DNA of 64,000 nucleotides. Origin: Adhaeribacter rhizoryzae (lineage in GTDB: Bacteria > Bacteroidota > Bacteroidia > Cytophagales > Hymenobacteraceae). The stretch is taken from the NCBI RefSeq assembly GCF_008629685.1, contig NZ_VWSF01000008.1:176842-240841 (forward strand), given 5' to 3'. The position numbers were made by a program, and so were the translations under genes. Positions 1 to 9,145 of the stretch are shown piece by piece. The notes under the pieces are model-generated. The model did no database searches, was not told the origin of the DNA, and saw nothing but the letters and a program-made list of their open reading frames with translations. The stretch's first letter is position 1, and every line of letters starts with the position of its first letter.

Positions 1-617
1 ATTTTTGGCTTCTTGGTACATAGGGGAGGCTTATAAAAAGGCAGCATTACCTCTAAAACTAAGAAAGGTAGCAGAAGTTATCATAAACAAAATGTTTTTT
101 AAACAAATTTAAATACAAGCTGCAAGCTGTTCAATTGCGGGTGTAATTATTAGTAATACCTAAAAATCTAAAACTAGTTTATCAGGGAGTTATCGCTTAT
201 TACACAAAACCTTCCTGAGCAATGCTCGCAGTAATTAAGCAATTTATTTTGGGTTCACAACTGCCTTAACCAAATAGGTCTATTCTACTTTAACGCAATC
301 GAAAAAATCTTCTTTTTAATAAGTGTTTTTAATTATAGGTATATAAAAACTGGATTTTTAACAGAAAATAATTCCTGAATTTAAATGTATTGCTTGGTGC
401 AACAAATTGACATTTACCTATGTAAAGTATAAAAATAACATTTTAATATTCTAATTCAACTACTAATAATATTAAATATTCTTTATGTATAATGTATTTT
501 ACCCCGAACTAGTTTGTTTAAATAATTAATATCAATGGCATTTAATAGCGGTTTATGCCTTTAAGTAATCAAATATTTTATTCCACCCAATTAATAGTTT
601 ACTTAAAACAATGTTGT
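1..617. other. AT-rich leader region upstream of the first SusC gene
   Basis: I see no convincing gene in this stretch. It is strongly AT-rich and carries stops in all frames. It presumably contains the promoter of the SusC/SusD operon that follows, but I could not pick a Bacteroidota -33/-7 pair with confidence. The reading frame of the SusC gene is open from 555, but residues before the ATG at 618 do not resemble a signal peptide and probably belong to the leader. Confidence 0.4.
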
Positions 618-3600
618 ATGATCAATTTTACTCTAAAACACAATTTACCGGCAATCATTAATCGGCAAGAATTGTTCAGGCACAAATATTATTTTCTCCT
701 ATTGTTGGTAACCTTGTTGGTTACGCTTAGTAGTTTCCAAACATTTGCCCAACAAAACATTTCTGGCCGGGTAGTTACCAATAAAAATGAAGCATTGCCG
801 GGGGTAACCGTATTGGTAAAAGGAACCAGCACCGGCACCACCACCGATCCTTCGGGTAATTATACTATTACATTGCCCACCGGACAGGAAAATGGCGCTT
901 TAATATTCTCTTTTATTGGCTACACAACCCAAGAAGTGCCTGTAAATAACCGGACTACTATTAACGTAACCTTAGTTGATGATGCCCAGGCCCTGCAGGA
1001 AGTAGTGGTAATTGGTTACCAAACCATCCGGAAGCAGGATTTAACCGGGGCGGCTTCGGTGATTACCCCGGAAGCGGCGCAGAAAGTAACGGCTAATACC
1101 GTCGCCGAATCTATCCAGGGCTTGGCGCCGGGTGTAACGGTCCGGAATACCGGTCGGCCGGGAGCCGGGGCGGCGGTAGATATTCGGGGCGTGGCCAGCT
1201 TTACCAATACCAACCCTTTGTATGTTATTGACGGCATGATTGCCGATGCTTCGCCTACCCTGAACAACGATGATATTGAATCTATCCAAATATTAAAAGA
1301 TGCTTCGGCGGCAGCTATTTACGGCTCCCGGGCGGGTAACGGCGTAATTATTATTACCACTAAAAAAGGGCGGGAAGGCCCGGCCAAAGTGGGCGTATCG
1401 GTTAAGCAGGGCGTGCAGCAGTTGCCAAAATTATGGGATGTTATGAATTCGGAAGAATTTGCCGCCACCCAACGCCAGCAATATATTAACTCGGGCGCTA
1501 CACCGCCGGCCAGTGTGGCTTTAACGCCAATTACGGGGCCAGGTGCTGTTCGGCATTATACAGTAACCGACACCGACTGGCAGGACGAAATTACCCAACT
1601 TGGTACCTTATCGGATTACAACCTTACTTTATCGGGTGGCGGACAAGCGGGTAATTATTTAATATCAGGCTCTTATTTTACCAACGAGGGCGTGGTAACC
1701 GGTAACTCATTCGACCGGGCCAGCGTGCGCATCAATACCCAGGGCACCAAAGGCCGGATTACTTTCGGCGAAAATCTGGTATTAAGCCATTCCTGGGAAG
1801 AACGGCCCTTATTGGTAAACCCCTTCTACGACATGCCCCAGTTGCTGCCGGTTATTCCGGTGAGAGATCCTAGTTTAGTGGGTCCCGGCAACCCCGGCGG
1901 CTGGGGCCTCGGCGACCCGGTTACCGCCCCGGTTTACGCCTGGAATTATATTGCCATGACTAATTTATTTAATACCACGCATAAATATTCCAGGGTAGTT
2001 GGCAATGCTTACGCCGATGTAAAAATATTTGATTGGCTAACTTACCGGTTTAATGCCGGCTTAGATGGCGGCTTCGATTTTCACCAGAACATCCGGACCT
2101 TGGGTAACTGGGTGCTGGGCCAGGCTTTTGAACCTACTCACGTATATCAGGATCGGCAGGAATTTCATACTGTATTACTGGAAAATACAGTTAATTTTAA
2201 CAAAACCTTGGGTGTTCATAACCTAAACGGGGTTTTGGGTTATACGCAGCAACGCACCCGCCGCGACCGCATGGAAGCCCGGCGTAATGATCTCCAGAGT
2301 TTTGGCGGCCAGGACCTAACCACTATTAGTTCGGCCATTGGGGACCAGACTTCGGAGGGCCGGGTAATGGAAGATTATCATATTTATGGTACCCTGGGCC
2401 GGATAAATTATACTTATAACGATAAATATTTGCTAACCCTGACCGGCCGGTACGACCAGGATTCCCGGTTTGGCCCCGATAACCGCAGTAAATTTTTCCC
2501 GTCCATCGCTCTGGGCTGGCGCTTGAGCCAAGAAAGTTTCCTGGAAAACTATGACTGGATATCTGACCTGAAACTACGGGCTTCCTACGGCCAGTTGGGT
2601 ATTGCCACGGTGGGTTCCTGGGATTATATTGGCGTAATAAATAATAACCCCCGGGTAGTTTTTGGGGCCGATAACCAAACCATAGCCGTTGGGGCTTACC
2701 AGGCCAGCTTAACCAATCCGGATTTACGCTGGGAAATCCGGACTTCCCGCAATATTGGGTTAGATGGCACCTTTCTGAATAACCGGGTTTTAGTAACCGC
2801 CGAATATTATAATTCTTTATCCGAAGACGTTTTGGTGCGGCTGCCTATTCCATTTTACACCGGTAACCTGGGCGGCGATCCTTTTGTAAATGCCGCCTCT
2901 ATCCGCAACCGGGGCGTCGAGTTCTCGGCTACTTACCGCAGCTCCGAAAATCCGTTTAAGTGGGATGTATCGGCTAATTTTACCACCATTAAAAACGAGG
3001 TAGAAGATGTGGGTAACCGGGGCGAAGGCATTAATTACCTGGTAGCTGGTAACACGCGTTCCCAAATTGGCCGGGGCATTGGCGAATGGTACGTCGTGAA
3101 AACCAACGGTATTTTCCAGACCGAAGAAGAAGTACTAAATCATAAAAACTCAGCCGGTCAGGTTATTCAACCCTTTTCTAAGCCCGGCGATATCCGGTTC
3201 GTGGATTTAAACGACGATGGCCAGATTAACGACGATGATCGTACTTTTGCCGGTTCTCCCTGGCCTACCCTGCAAACTGGCGCTCAGTTTAATGCGGCTT
3301 ACGGCGGCTTTAATTTTAACCTGCAGTTGATAGGCGTATTCGGGCATACCGTTTACAACGATGTTAGAAGAATTCTGGACTCTTATGTAAACACCAACTT
3401 CCGGCGCGATATTAACCCCTGGACTCCTGAAAACCGCAATACCAGCGATCCGCGTTTGGGCCGTAATACCGACCCCGGCATAGATTTTAATAACCGGGGA
3501 TCCAGCGACCGCTGGCTGGAAAAAGCTTCTTATGTGCGGGTACGTAACGTAGAAATTGGTTATAACCTGCCCGCCACTTTCTTAAGCCGCTTGCATACCA

Positions 3601-3764
3601 ATAATGCCCGCGTATTTATCAGTGGCCAGAACTTACTAACCTTTACCGATTATTCTGGCTTAGACCCTGATGTTACCGGTAATGGCATTCTGGAGCGGGG
3701 CGTAGATGCTGGTAGCTGGCCGGCCAGCCGGGTATATTCAATTGGGCTAAATTTTGAGTTCTAG
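618..3764 (+). CDS. SusC/RagA-family TonB-dependent outer-membrane receptor
   Basis: This is the outer-membrane beta-barrel that imports oligosaccharides with its SusD partner, powered by TonB. After the chosen ATG at 618 comes a basic, then hydrophobic, signal peptide ending near FAQQ. A carboxypeptidase-D-like repeat follows (ISGRVV, LPGVTVLVKGT, FSFIGYTT), then the plug domain with the SusC hallmark NPLYVIDGM and the KDASAAAIYGSRAGNGVI block, then a long barrel ending in an aromatic residue (LNFEF). There is no N-terminal STN domain, so it does not look like a sigma/anti-sigma transducer. Frame-open codons back to 555 lack signal character, so 618 is preferred. The SusD gene follows after 26 bases, so the two are co-transcribed. 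The substrate cannot be read directly; the following GH43 and GH2 genes hint at plant-type glycans. Confidence 0.95.
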   Translation: MINFTLKHNLPAIINRQELFRHKYYFLLLLVTLLVTLSSFQTFAQQNISGRVVTNKNEALPGVTVLVKGTSTGTTTDPSGNYTITLPTGQENGALIFSFIGYTTQEVPVNNRTTINVTLVDDAQALQEVVVIGYQTIRKQDLTGAASVITPEAAQKVTANTVAESIQGLAPGVTVRNTGRPGAGAAVDIRGVASFTNTNPLYVIDGMIADASPTLNNDDIESIQILKDASAAAIYGSRAGNGVIIITTKKGREGPAKVGVSVKQGVQQLPKLWDVMNSEEFAATQRQQYINSGATPPASVALTPITGPGAVRHYTVTDTDWQDEITQLGTLSDYNLTLSGGGQAGNYLISGSYFTNEGVVTGNSFDRASVRINTQGTKGRITFGENLVLSHSWEERPLLVNPFYDMPQLLPVIPVRDPSLVGPGNPGGWGLGDPVTAPVYAWNYIAMTNLFNTTHKYSRVVGNAYADVKIFDWLTYRFNAGLDGGFDFHQNIRTLGNWVLGQAFEPTHVYQDRQEFHTVLLENTVNFNKTLGVHNLNGVLGYTQQRTRRDRMEARRNDLQSFGGQDLTTISSAIGDQTSEGRVMEDYHIYGTLGRINYTYNDKYLLTLTGRYDQDSRFGPDNRSKFFPSIALGWRLSQESFLENYDWISDLKLRASYGQLGIATVGSWDYIGVINNNPRVVFGADNQTIAVGAYQASLTNPDLRWEIRTSRNIGLDGTFLNNRVLVTAEYYNSLSEDVLVRLPIPFYTGNLGGDPFVNAASIRNRGVEFSATYRSSENPFKWDVSANFTTIKNEVEDVGNRGEGINYLVAGNTRSQIGRGIGEWYVVKTNGIFQTEEEVLNHKNSAGQVIQPFSKPGDIRFVDLNDDGQINDDDRTFAGSPWPTLQTGAQFNAAYGGFNFNLQLIGVFGHTVYNDVRRILDSYVNTNFRRDINPWTPENRNTSDPRLGRNTDPGIDFNNRGSSDRWLEKASYVRVRNVEIGYNLPATFLSRLHTNNARVFISGQNLLTFTDYSGLDPDVTGNGILERGVDAGSWPASRVYSIGLNFEF

Positions 3765-3790
3765 GACTTTATTAACAAAGAATTTTCTTT

Positions 3791-5335
3791 ATGAAAAAGA
3801 TAATATATTTTTTACTCGCAGCCGGTTTGTTTATTAGCAGTTGTAAACAAGAGCTGGATATAAATAATCCGAATGCCCCCACCACCACTGTTTTCTGGAA
3901 AACAGCTACCGATGCGCAACAAGGGGTTAATGCCGTTTACAGTACCTTACACCGCGATAGAATGGTGCTGTGGCAATGGTTTTACTTAACCGTACGCTCC
4001 GATGAAGCCTTTAGCGTGAGCCCCGATATAGCTATTCCGAACAACATGGATAAGTTTTTGATTACCAATTATAATTTTGAAAGGTCGAATCTTATTTATG
4101 GCGATAATTATGTGGGTATTTTCAGGGCCAACCAGGTGCTGGAAAATGTACCAAATATTCAGATGGATGAAGCCTTAAAAGCGCGGTATTTGGGAGAAGC
4201 TAAATTTTTACGAGCATTCTTTTATTATAATTTAGCCAGCCTGTACGGCAATGTACCACTTATTTTAACGCCTTCTAAATCTACAGATTTGCCACCCAAT
4301 GCTACCCGGGCCCAGGTTTGGGAGCAGGCTGCCAAAGACCTGACCGAAGCCGCCGCCGTATTACCCGTTCGGTACTCCGGCACCGATGTGGGCCGTATTA
4401 CAAAAGGGGCGGCTAATGCTTTACTGGCTAAAGTATATATGCAGCAAAGGCAATGGGATAAAGCTTTGGCGCCGCTGCAATATTTAGTAGAGGGCGAAGG
4501 AAAATCGGTGTATAATTTAGTGCCGAACTACCGCGATAATTTTTTAAGTACCACTGAGAATAATGCCGAATCGGTATTTGAATGGCAGTTAGCGACCAAC
4601 CTTTCTGAATTTACGCCCGAAGATACCCAAACCCCCAACCAGAACTACGGCTCCCCGCTAGCGCAGTTTCTGGCACCCTTAAACGTGGGCTTCTCCGATG
4701 CCGAAATAAACCGCTGGGTAGTTAATGAGCTTCACAAAGATAAAACTACCACCGGTGCCCGCGATCCGCGTTTAGCTGCTTCTTTTCTTTATGACTCTAC
4801 CGATGTGCGCGGCCCGGAATTTTCGCAGCTCTATGGCCAGACCTTTGCGCAACGTTATGGTTTAACCGGCGGGAACAGGAGCAGGGTTTGGCTACGAAAA
4901 TTTTCGAACGACGCGGAGCCTGGCCGTACCGGCGAAGGTTTCCGTTCGGCGAATAATTACCGGTTTATCCGCTACGCCGATGTGTTGCTGATGTACGCCG
5001 AAACCCTGAACGAGCTTAACCGCACCGCCGATGCCGTACCGCATGTAAACCGGGTAAGACAGCGGGCTGGCCTGGCACCGCTTCCGACGAACCTAAGCCA
5101 GGTGCAGTTCCGCAACCAAATAATGCACGAGCGGGTAACCGAGTTAGCCGGCGAAGGCCACCGCTGGAACGATTTAGACCGTTGGGGTTATTTCGAGAGT
5201 CAGGACAAAATAAACGAACTTATTCAGCGCGACCCAGCTTTTTCGACCTTTAGGCTGGACCGGCACCGGTTATTGCCGCTACCGCAACGCGACGTGGATA
5301 TTAATCCGAACCTAAATCAGAATCCAAATTATTAA
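3791..5335 (+). CDS. SusD/RagB-family glycan-binding outer-membrane lipoprotein
   Basis: This is a surface lipoprotein that caps the SusC barrel and binds glycans. It starts with a short signal peptide and lipobox ending at Cys18 (FISSC), with KQELD following. Family marks are the TPR-like helices (LGEAKFLRAFFYYNLASLYGNVPLI, KGAANALLAKVYMQ) and the C-terminal block with FIRYADVLLMYAE, LNELN, VRQRAG, ERVTELAGEGHRWNDL and LLPLPQRDVDINPNL. The length of 514 residues is typical. The gene lies directly after the SusC gene and is followed by a rho-independent terminator, so SusC and SusD form a compact operon. Confidence 0.95.
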   Translation: MKKIIYFLLAAGLFISSCKQELDINNPNAPTTTVFWKTATDAQQGVNAVYSTLHRDRMVLWQWFYLTVRSDEAFSVSPDIAIPNNMDKFLITNYNFERSNLIYGDNYVGIFRANQVLENVPNIQMDEALKARYLGEAKFLRAFFYYNLASLYGNVPLILTPSKSTDLPPNATRAQVWEQAAKDLTEAAAVLPVRYSGTDVGRITKGAANALLAKVYMQQRQWDKALAPLQYLVEGEGKSVYNLVPNYRDNFLSTTENNAESVFEWQLATNLSEFTPEDTQTPNQNYGSPLAQFLAPLNVGFSDAEINRWVVNELHKDKTTTGARDPRLAASFLYDSTDVRGPEFSQLYGQTFAQRYGLTGGNRSRVWLRKFSNDAEPGRTGEGFRSANNYRFIRYADVLLMYAETLNELNRTADAVPHVNRVRQRAGLAPLPTNLSQVQFRNQIMHERVTELAGEGHRWNDLDRWGYFESQDKINELIQRDPAFSTFRLDRHRLLPLPQRDVDINPNLNQNPNY

Positions 5336-5344
5336 AAATAAAAC

Positions 5345-5389
5345 CGAGGGTTTTGGCGGTAAATATTCCCTCCAGAACCCTCGTTTTTT
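5345..5389 (+). terminator. Rho-independent terminator after SusC/SusD
   Basis: A 12-bp stem (CGAGGGTTTTGG with CCAGAACCCTCG, one G-T wobble) is followed directly by a run of T residues. It lies just after the SusD stop codon. Confidence 0.85.
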
Positions 5390-5494
5390 ATAAGCTAATA
5401 TTTAAGCAGCAGATGAGTGGTTGATTAATAATAATTTTACGATTAGTCAGCACGAAGAAACTTTACCTAAAGCACCATCATAAAACCTGGTAAA

Positions 5495-6577
5495 ATGCGC
5501 ACCAATCTTTTCCGGAATATATTTTATTCTTTTTGCTGGCTGCTGGTCCTTACACTTAGCTGCCAGAAAGAAAAAGGAACGGATCTTAAGAAGCCTCCCG
5601 GTACCGGTCCTGATCCGAACACCGAAACCACCTTCACCAACCCCATATTGCCCAGCGGCCCTGATCCGTGGGTAATAAAACAAGGTGAATATTACTATTA
5701 TACCCACACCTTAGGCAATCGCATTGGTCTGGCTAAAACAAAAGCCGTATCACGGTTAAGCCAATTGCCGCTGAATACGGTTTGGACCCCACCTGCGGGT
5801 ACTAATTATTCTACCAACCTCTGGGCGCCCGAACTGCATTTTATTAACGGTAAGTGGTATATCTATTTTGCCGCCGACGATACCCGCGACATTAACCACC
5901 GGATGTACGTGCTGGAAAACACGGCTGCTGACCCCACTACGGGCGAATGGGTATTTAAAGGAAAAATTGCGGATACATCGGATAAATGGGCGATTGATGG
6001 TACCGTGCTGGATTACAATGGCCAGCTATATTTTATCTGGTCGGGCTGGCGCGGCGAAAATGATCCCGGTATTCAGCAACTGTATATTGCCCGCATGATT
6101 AACCCCTGGACCCTGGAAGGGACCCGGGCAATGTTATCGGAACCAACTTACGCCTGGGAGAAGAACGGGCTGGTAAACGAAGGCCCGCAAATATTAAAGA
6201 ATAGTAGCGGCCGGGTATTCCTGGTTTACTCGGCGAGCGGCTGCTGGACCGACGATTACGCTTTAGGGATGCTAACCTTAAAAGAAGGCGGTAACCCGCT
6301 AATTCCCGGCGATTGGACGAAAAGCCCCAACCCCGTATTTAAAACCAAACCAGCCAGTAACGCTTATGGTCCCGGGCATAACAGTTTCTTTAAATCGCCG
6401 GACGGCAAAGAAGACTGGCTGATTTACCACGCTAACTCCGCTGCGAAGCAAGGCTGCGGCGATACCCGTAACCCCCGTATCCAACCCTTTACCTGGAATG
6501 CCGACGGCACACCCAACCTCGGCGAACCTGTGAGTACCGGTTCGCCTATTCCCCGGCCATCCGGCGAAGTGCCATAG
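5495..6577 (+). CDS. Glycoside hydrolase family 43 lipoprotein
   Basis: This is a five-bladed beta-propeller glycosidase, probably acting on arabinofuranosyl- or xylosyl-containing chains. A signal peptide leads to a lipobox cysteine at residue 23 (LTLSC), predicting an outer-membrane lipoprotein. The three conserved acidic residues of GH43 are visible: Asp57 in SGPDPWV (catalytic base), Asp168 in WAIDGTV (pKa modulator) and Glu229 in VNEGPQI (acid). WAPELHFINGKWYIYF is also typical. The gene lies 160 bases after the SusD gene, behind its terminator, so it probably has its own promoter but shares the substrate. The subfamily, and hence the exact linkage cleaved, cannot be decided from motifs alone. 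Confidence 0.9.
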   Translation: MRTNLFRNIFYSFCWLLVLTLSCQKEKGTDLKKPPGTGPDPNTETTFTNPILPSGPDPWVIKQGEYYYYTHTLGNRIGLAKTKAVSRLSQLPLNTVWTPPAGTNYSTNLWAPELHFINGKWYIYFAADDTRDINHRMYVLENTAADPTTGEWVFKGKIADTSDKWAIDGTVLDYNGQLYFIWSGWRGENDPGIQQLYIARMINPWTLEGTRAMLSEPTYAWEKNGLVNEGPQILKNSSGRVFLVYSASGCWTDDYALGMLTLKEGGNPLIPGDWTKSPNPVFKTKPASNAYGPGHNSFFKSPDGKEDWLIYHANSAAKQGCGDTRNPRIQPFTWNADGTPNLGEPVSTGSPIPRPSGEVP

Positions 6578-6701
6578 GGCAACCAATATTTATATAGCAA
6601 ATATCTGTATATCAGAAAGCTAAATTCCTATTAAGCTTGTGAAGATTGAATAATATTCACAAGTAAAATAGGTGCCCACAATTTTAACCAAAAAAGCATT
6701 T

Positions 6702-6891
6702 GCTACGAAGCAAACTACATCAGTTTGGGCGATGAGGGCCTTTCAGGTTTCCGGTGCGCAGCATTCCGACGTAGGAGGAAAGGAAAGATGAGCAGCCCGA
6801 ATGACCAAACGGGGCCCCGCGGCCGGGAGCAAACTTAGGCATCAGAAGATAGTTAGCACCTCCGCATTGAAATATGAAATCTTTCAAAAGA
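6702..6891 (+). repeat. Copy 1 of a three-copy ~190-bp structured intergenic element
   Basis: The core (6721-6891, 171 bases) recurs at 52800-52970 and inverted at 63520-63690. It is much richer in GC than the surrounding spacer. Pairings I can draw are an outer stem AGTTTG/CAAACT, a CCCG...CGGG hairpin, a GGCC-loop-GGCC hairpin, and a 3'-end hairpin around ATCTTTCAA. A small hairpin (TTTGCTACGAAGCAAA) lies at its left edge. It could be a structured RNA or a non-autonomous mobile element. The rest of the 6578-7132 spacer shows nothing recognisable, and the short frame at 6801-7007 that runs through this repeat is not a credible gene. Confidence 0.8.
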
Positions 6892-7132
6892 CAAATAATC
6901 TTTCAAAAGACAAAGCCTACCCAAAGCTTTTTATTTCCTCTTACCCCTTTAACCACCTAAAATTTACAGCACCATTAAATTGCCTGAATAAAAGTTATTG
7001 GTTATAAGAAATATACTTTCTTTCCGCTTCTGGTTCAATTCCAAAACAGCAGGAGTTTTTTATTTATAGATTATTAGACTAACTTTTGCGCCAGTAAGCA
7101 ATCCACCAAGAATATTTAAATTTTTAACCAAC

Positions 7133-8989
7133 ATGAAGAAAGCTTATCTTCTTTTACTTCTCGGCTTGTGGCTGCAAACCGGTTTGGTACAGGCACAGCG
7201 CACCGACTGGAAAATAGTAACAGGCAAAATAACCTCACCCTGGGCCGAAAAAGTAAACCCGGCCAAGCCCTTACCCGAATATCCACGCCCCCAAATGGTG
7301 CGCGAAAACTGGCTAAACCTGAATGGCTTATGGGATTATGCCTTACAGCCCAGAACACAGCAGGATAATGCGCCAACCGCATTTGCCGGCCAAATATTGG
7401 TGCCGTTCCCGGTAGAGTCGGCTTTGTCGGGGGTAGGCAAAACGGCCGGGCAGGAAAACGTATTGTGGTACCGCAAATCCGTAACCATTCCGGCTAAACT
7501 CCGCAAGCAAAACGTATTGCTGCACTTTGGCGCCGTAGACTGGCTGGCCGATGTGTTTGTAAACGGGCAAAAAGTAGGTACGCACCAGGGCGGCTACGAC
7601 CCCTTCTCTTTTGATATTACCAGCGCCCTGAAAGGCAGCGGTGCCCAGGAAATTACGGTACGGGTTTGGGACCCCACCAATGATGGTCCGCAGCCCCGAG
7701 GCAAGCAAGTTAAAAAACCGGAATCTATCTGGTACACGCCCGTAACGGGCATCTGGCAAACGGTTTGGCTCGAAGCGGTACCTAAAACTTACATCCTGGC
7801 CACCAAGCAAACGCCCAATATTGATCAGCAAAATCTTACCGTAACAGCCAATGTGCAGAACCTGGGAGCCAACGATCGGTTAAGAATATCGGCCTGGAAC
7901 GGCAAAAACAAAATATCGGAAAAAGAAGTAGCCGCTAACGCCGAAGCAGTATTGCCGGTAAGCGATGCCAAACTGTGGTCGCCGGAGAACCCGTTTTTAT
8001 ACGATTTGCGCGTAGCAGTGGTGAGCAACGGTAAAGTAGTAGACGAAGTGAAAAGCTATTTTGCGATGCGGAAAATCAGCATGGCGCCCGATGCCGCCGG
8101 GGTGCAGCGGATGTTACTCAACAATAAATTTGTGTTCCAATACGGCCCCTTAGACCAGGGCTGGTGGCCCGATGGCTTGTACACGGCCCCTACCGACGAA
8201 GCCTTGTTGTTCGATATTCAGAAAACAAAAGAAATGGGCTTTAACATGATTCGGAAGCACGTAAAGGTAGAGCCCGCCCGCTGGTATTACCACTGCGATA
8301 AACTGGGTATGCTGGTGTGGCAGGATATGCCAAGCGGCGACATGGGTAACCGTTGGGAGCAGCGGCCCGGCATTATTGGTAAAGGTACCGAAAAAGACCG
8401 GACTCCCGAATCAGAAAAAATATTTCGGACCGAATGGCAGGCTATTATGGATGCCAACCATAATTTCCCATCGATAGTAGTTTGGGTGCCATTTAATGAA
8501 GCTTGGGGCCAGTTTAAAACCGAAGAAATTACCAACTGGACCATGAAACACGATCCATCGCGGTTGGTAAACAGCGCCAGCGGCGGCAATTTTCACCCGG
8601 TAGGCCACATTATAGATCTACACAATTACCCCGAACCCGTTATGCCGGCGCCCAGTTTGTTCGGGGCCAAGCAAATTATTGTACTCGGCGAATTTGGCGG
8701 TTTGGGTTTGCCCGTCGAAGGCCACACCTGGCAAGACAAGAACAATTGGGGTTACCAAAATTTCAAAAGCGCCGACGATTTAATTAAACGATACCGCCCT
8801 TTTATGGATACCATGACCGACCTGATTCGTCAAGGACTATCGGCCGCCGTTTATACCCAAACCACTGACGTAGAAATTGAAACCAACGGACTGATGACCT
8901 ACGACCGCAAAATAATTAAAATACCTACCGCAGAATTAAAGCAAATGCACGCCAAATTGTATAGCCCCTCGTTGGTTACGCTGAAGTAA
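7133..8989 (+). CDS. Secreted glycoside hydrolase family 2 enzyme
   Basis: This is a retaining glycosidase of the beta-galactosidase/beta-glucuronidase clan. The signal peptide ends at VQAQ. The GH2 sugar-binding domain comes next (LNLNGLWDYAL, VPFPVESALSG, WYRKSVTIP, HFGAVDWLADVFVNGQKVG), then an Ig-like domain (LWSPENPFLYDL), then the TIM barrel. The acid/base is Glu456 in VPFNEAWGQ and the nucleophile is Glu520 in VLGEFGGLG. At 618 residues it is a short GH2 lacking the long C-terminal domains of LacZ. It stands downstream of the SusC/SusD-GH43 cluster and may remove terminal sugars from products released by it. The sugar specificity is not evident. Confidence 0.92.
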   Translation: MKKAYLLLLLGLWLQTGLVQAQRTDWKIVTGKITSPWAEKVNPAKPLPEYPRPQMVRENWLNLNGLWDYALQPRTQQDNAPTAFAGQILVPFPVESALSGVGKTAGQENVLWYRKSVTIPAKLRKQNVLLHFGAVDWLADVFVNGQKVGTHQGGYDPFSFDITSALKGSGAQEITVRVWDPTNDGPQPRGKQVKKPESIWYTPVTGIWQTVWLEAVPKTYILATKQTPNIDQQNLTVTANVQNLGANDRLRISAWNGKNKISEKEVAANAEAVLPVSDAKLWSPENPFLYDLRVAVVSNGKVVDEVKSYFAMRKISMAPDAAGVQRMLLNNKFVFQYGPLDQGWWPDGLYTAPTDEALLFDIQKTKEMGFNMIRKHVKVEPARWYYHCDKLGMLVWQDMPSGDMGNRWEQRPGIIGKGTEKDRTPESEKIFRTEWQAIMDANHNFPSIVVWVPFNEAWGQFKTEEITNWTMKHDPSRLVNSASGGNFHPVGHIIDLHNYPEPVMPAPSLFGAKQIIVLGEFGGLGLPVEGHTWQDKNNWGYQNFKSADDLIKRYRPFMDTMTDLIRQGLSAAVYTQTTDVEIETNGLMTYDRKIIKIPTAELKQMHAKLYSPSLVTLK

Positions 8990-9020
8990 ATCAATGGCAT
9001 AGTTGTTATCGGAAAATACT

Positions 9021-9085
9021 AAAACAGAAACTACATTTAATAGGTCGCAGCATAACCAAACCGAGTTAAATGTAGTTTTTGTTTT
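9021..9085 (+). terminator. Rho-independent terminator after the GH2 gene
   Basis: An imperfect inverted repeat of about 20 bases pairs 9021-9040 with 9066-9085 (central CTACATTTAA with TTAAATGTAG) and ends in a T-rich tail. It lies 31 bases after the stop codon. Confidence 0.75.
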
Positions 9086-9145
9086 AGCAGCCTGACCCAA
9101 TATAACGTACCAGTATAAATTGGATACCTGCTTAAATACAAAGCC

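Noticed and set aside
360..460. Bacteroidota -33/-7 promoter before the first SusC gene
   Set aside because: Several AT-rich matches exist, but none has both boxes at the expected spacing, so I did not annotate one.
6702..6891. Three-copy element as a hammerhead ribozyme, tRNA or CRISPR part
   Set aside because: The GATGAG and GAAA strings do not form the hammerhead core, no cloverleaf can be drawn, and copies are far apart and not direct repeats with spacers.
6801..7007. Open frame of 68 codons downstream of the GH43 gene
   Set aside because: It runs through the three-copy repeat and AT-rich spacer, has no protein-like pattern, and is not conserved as a frame in the other two copies.
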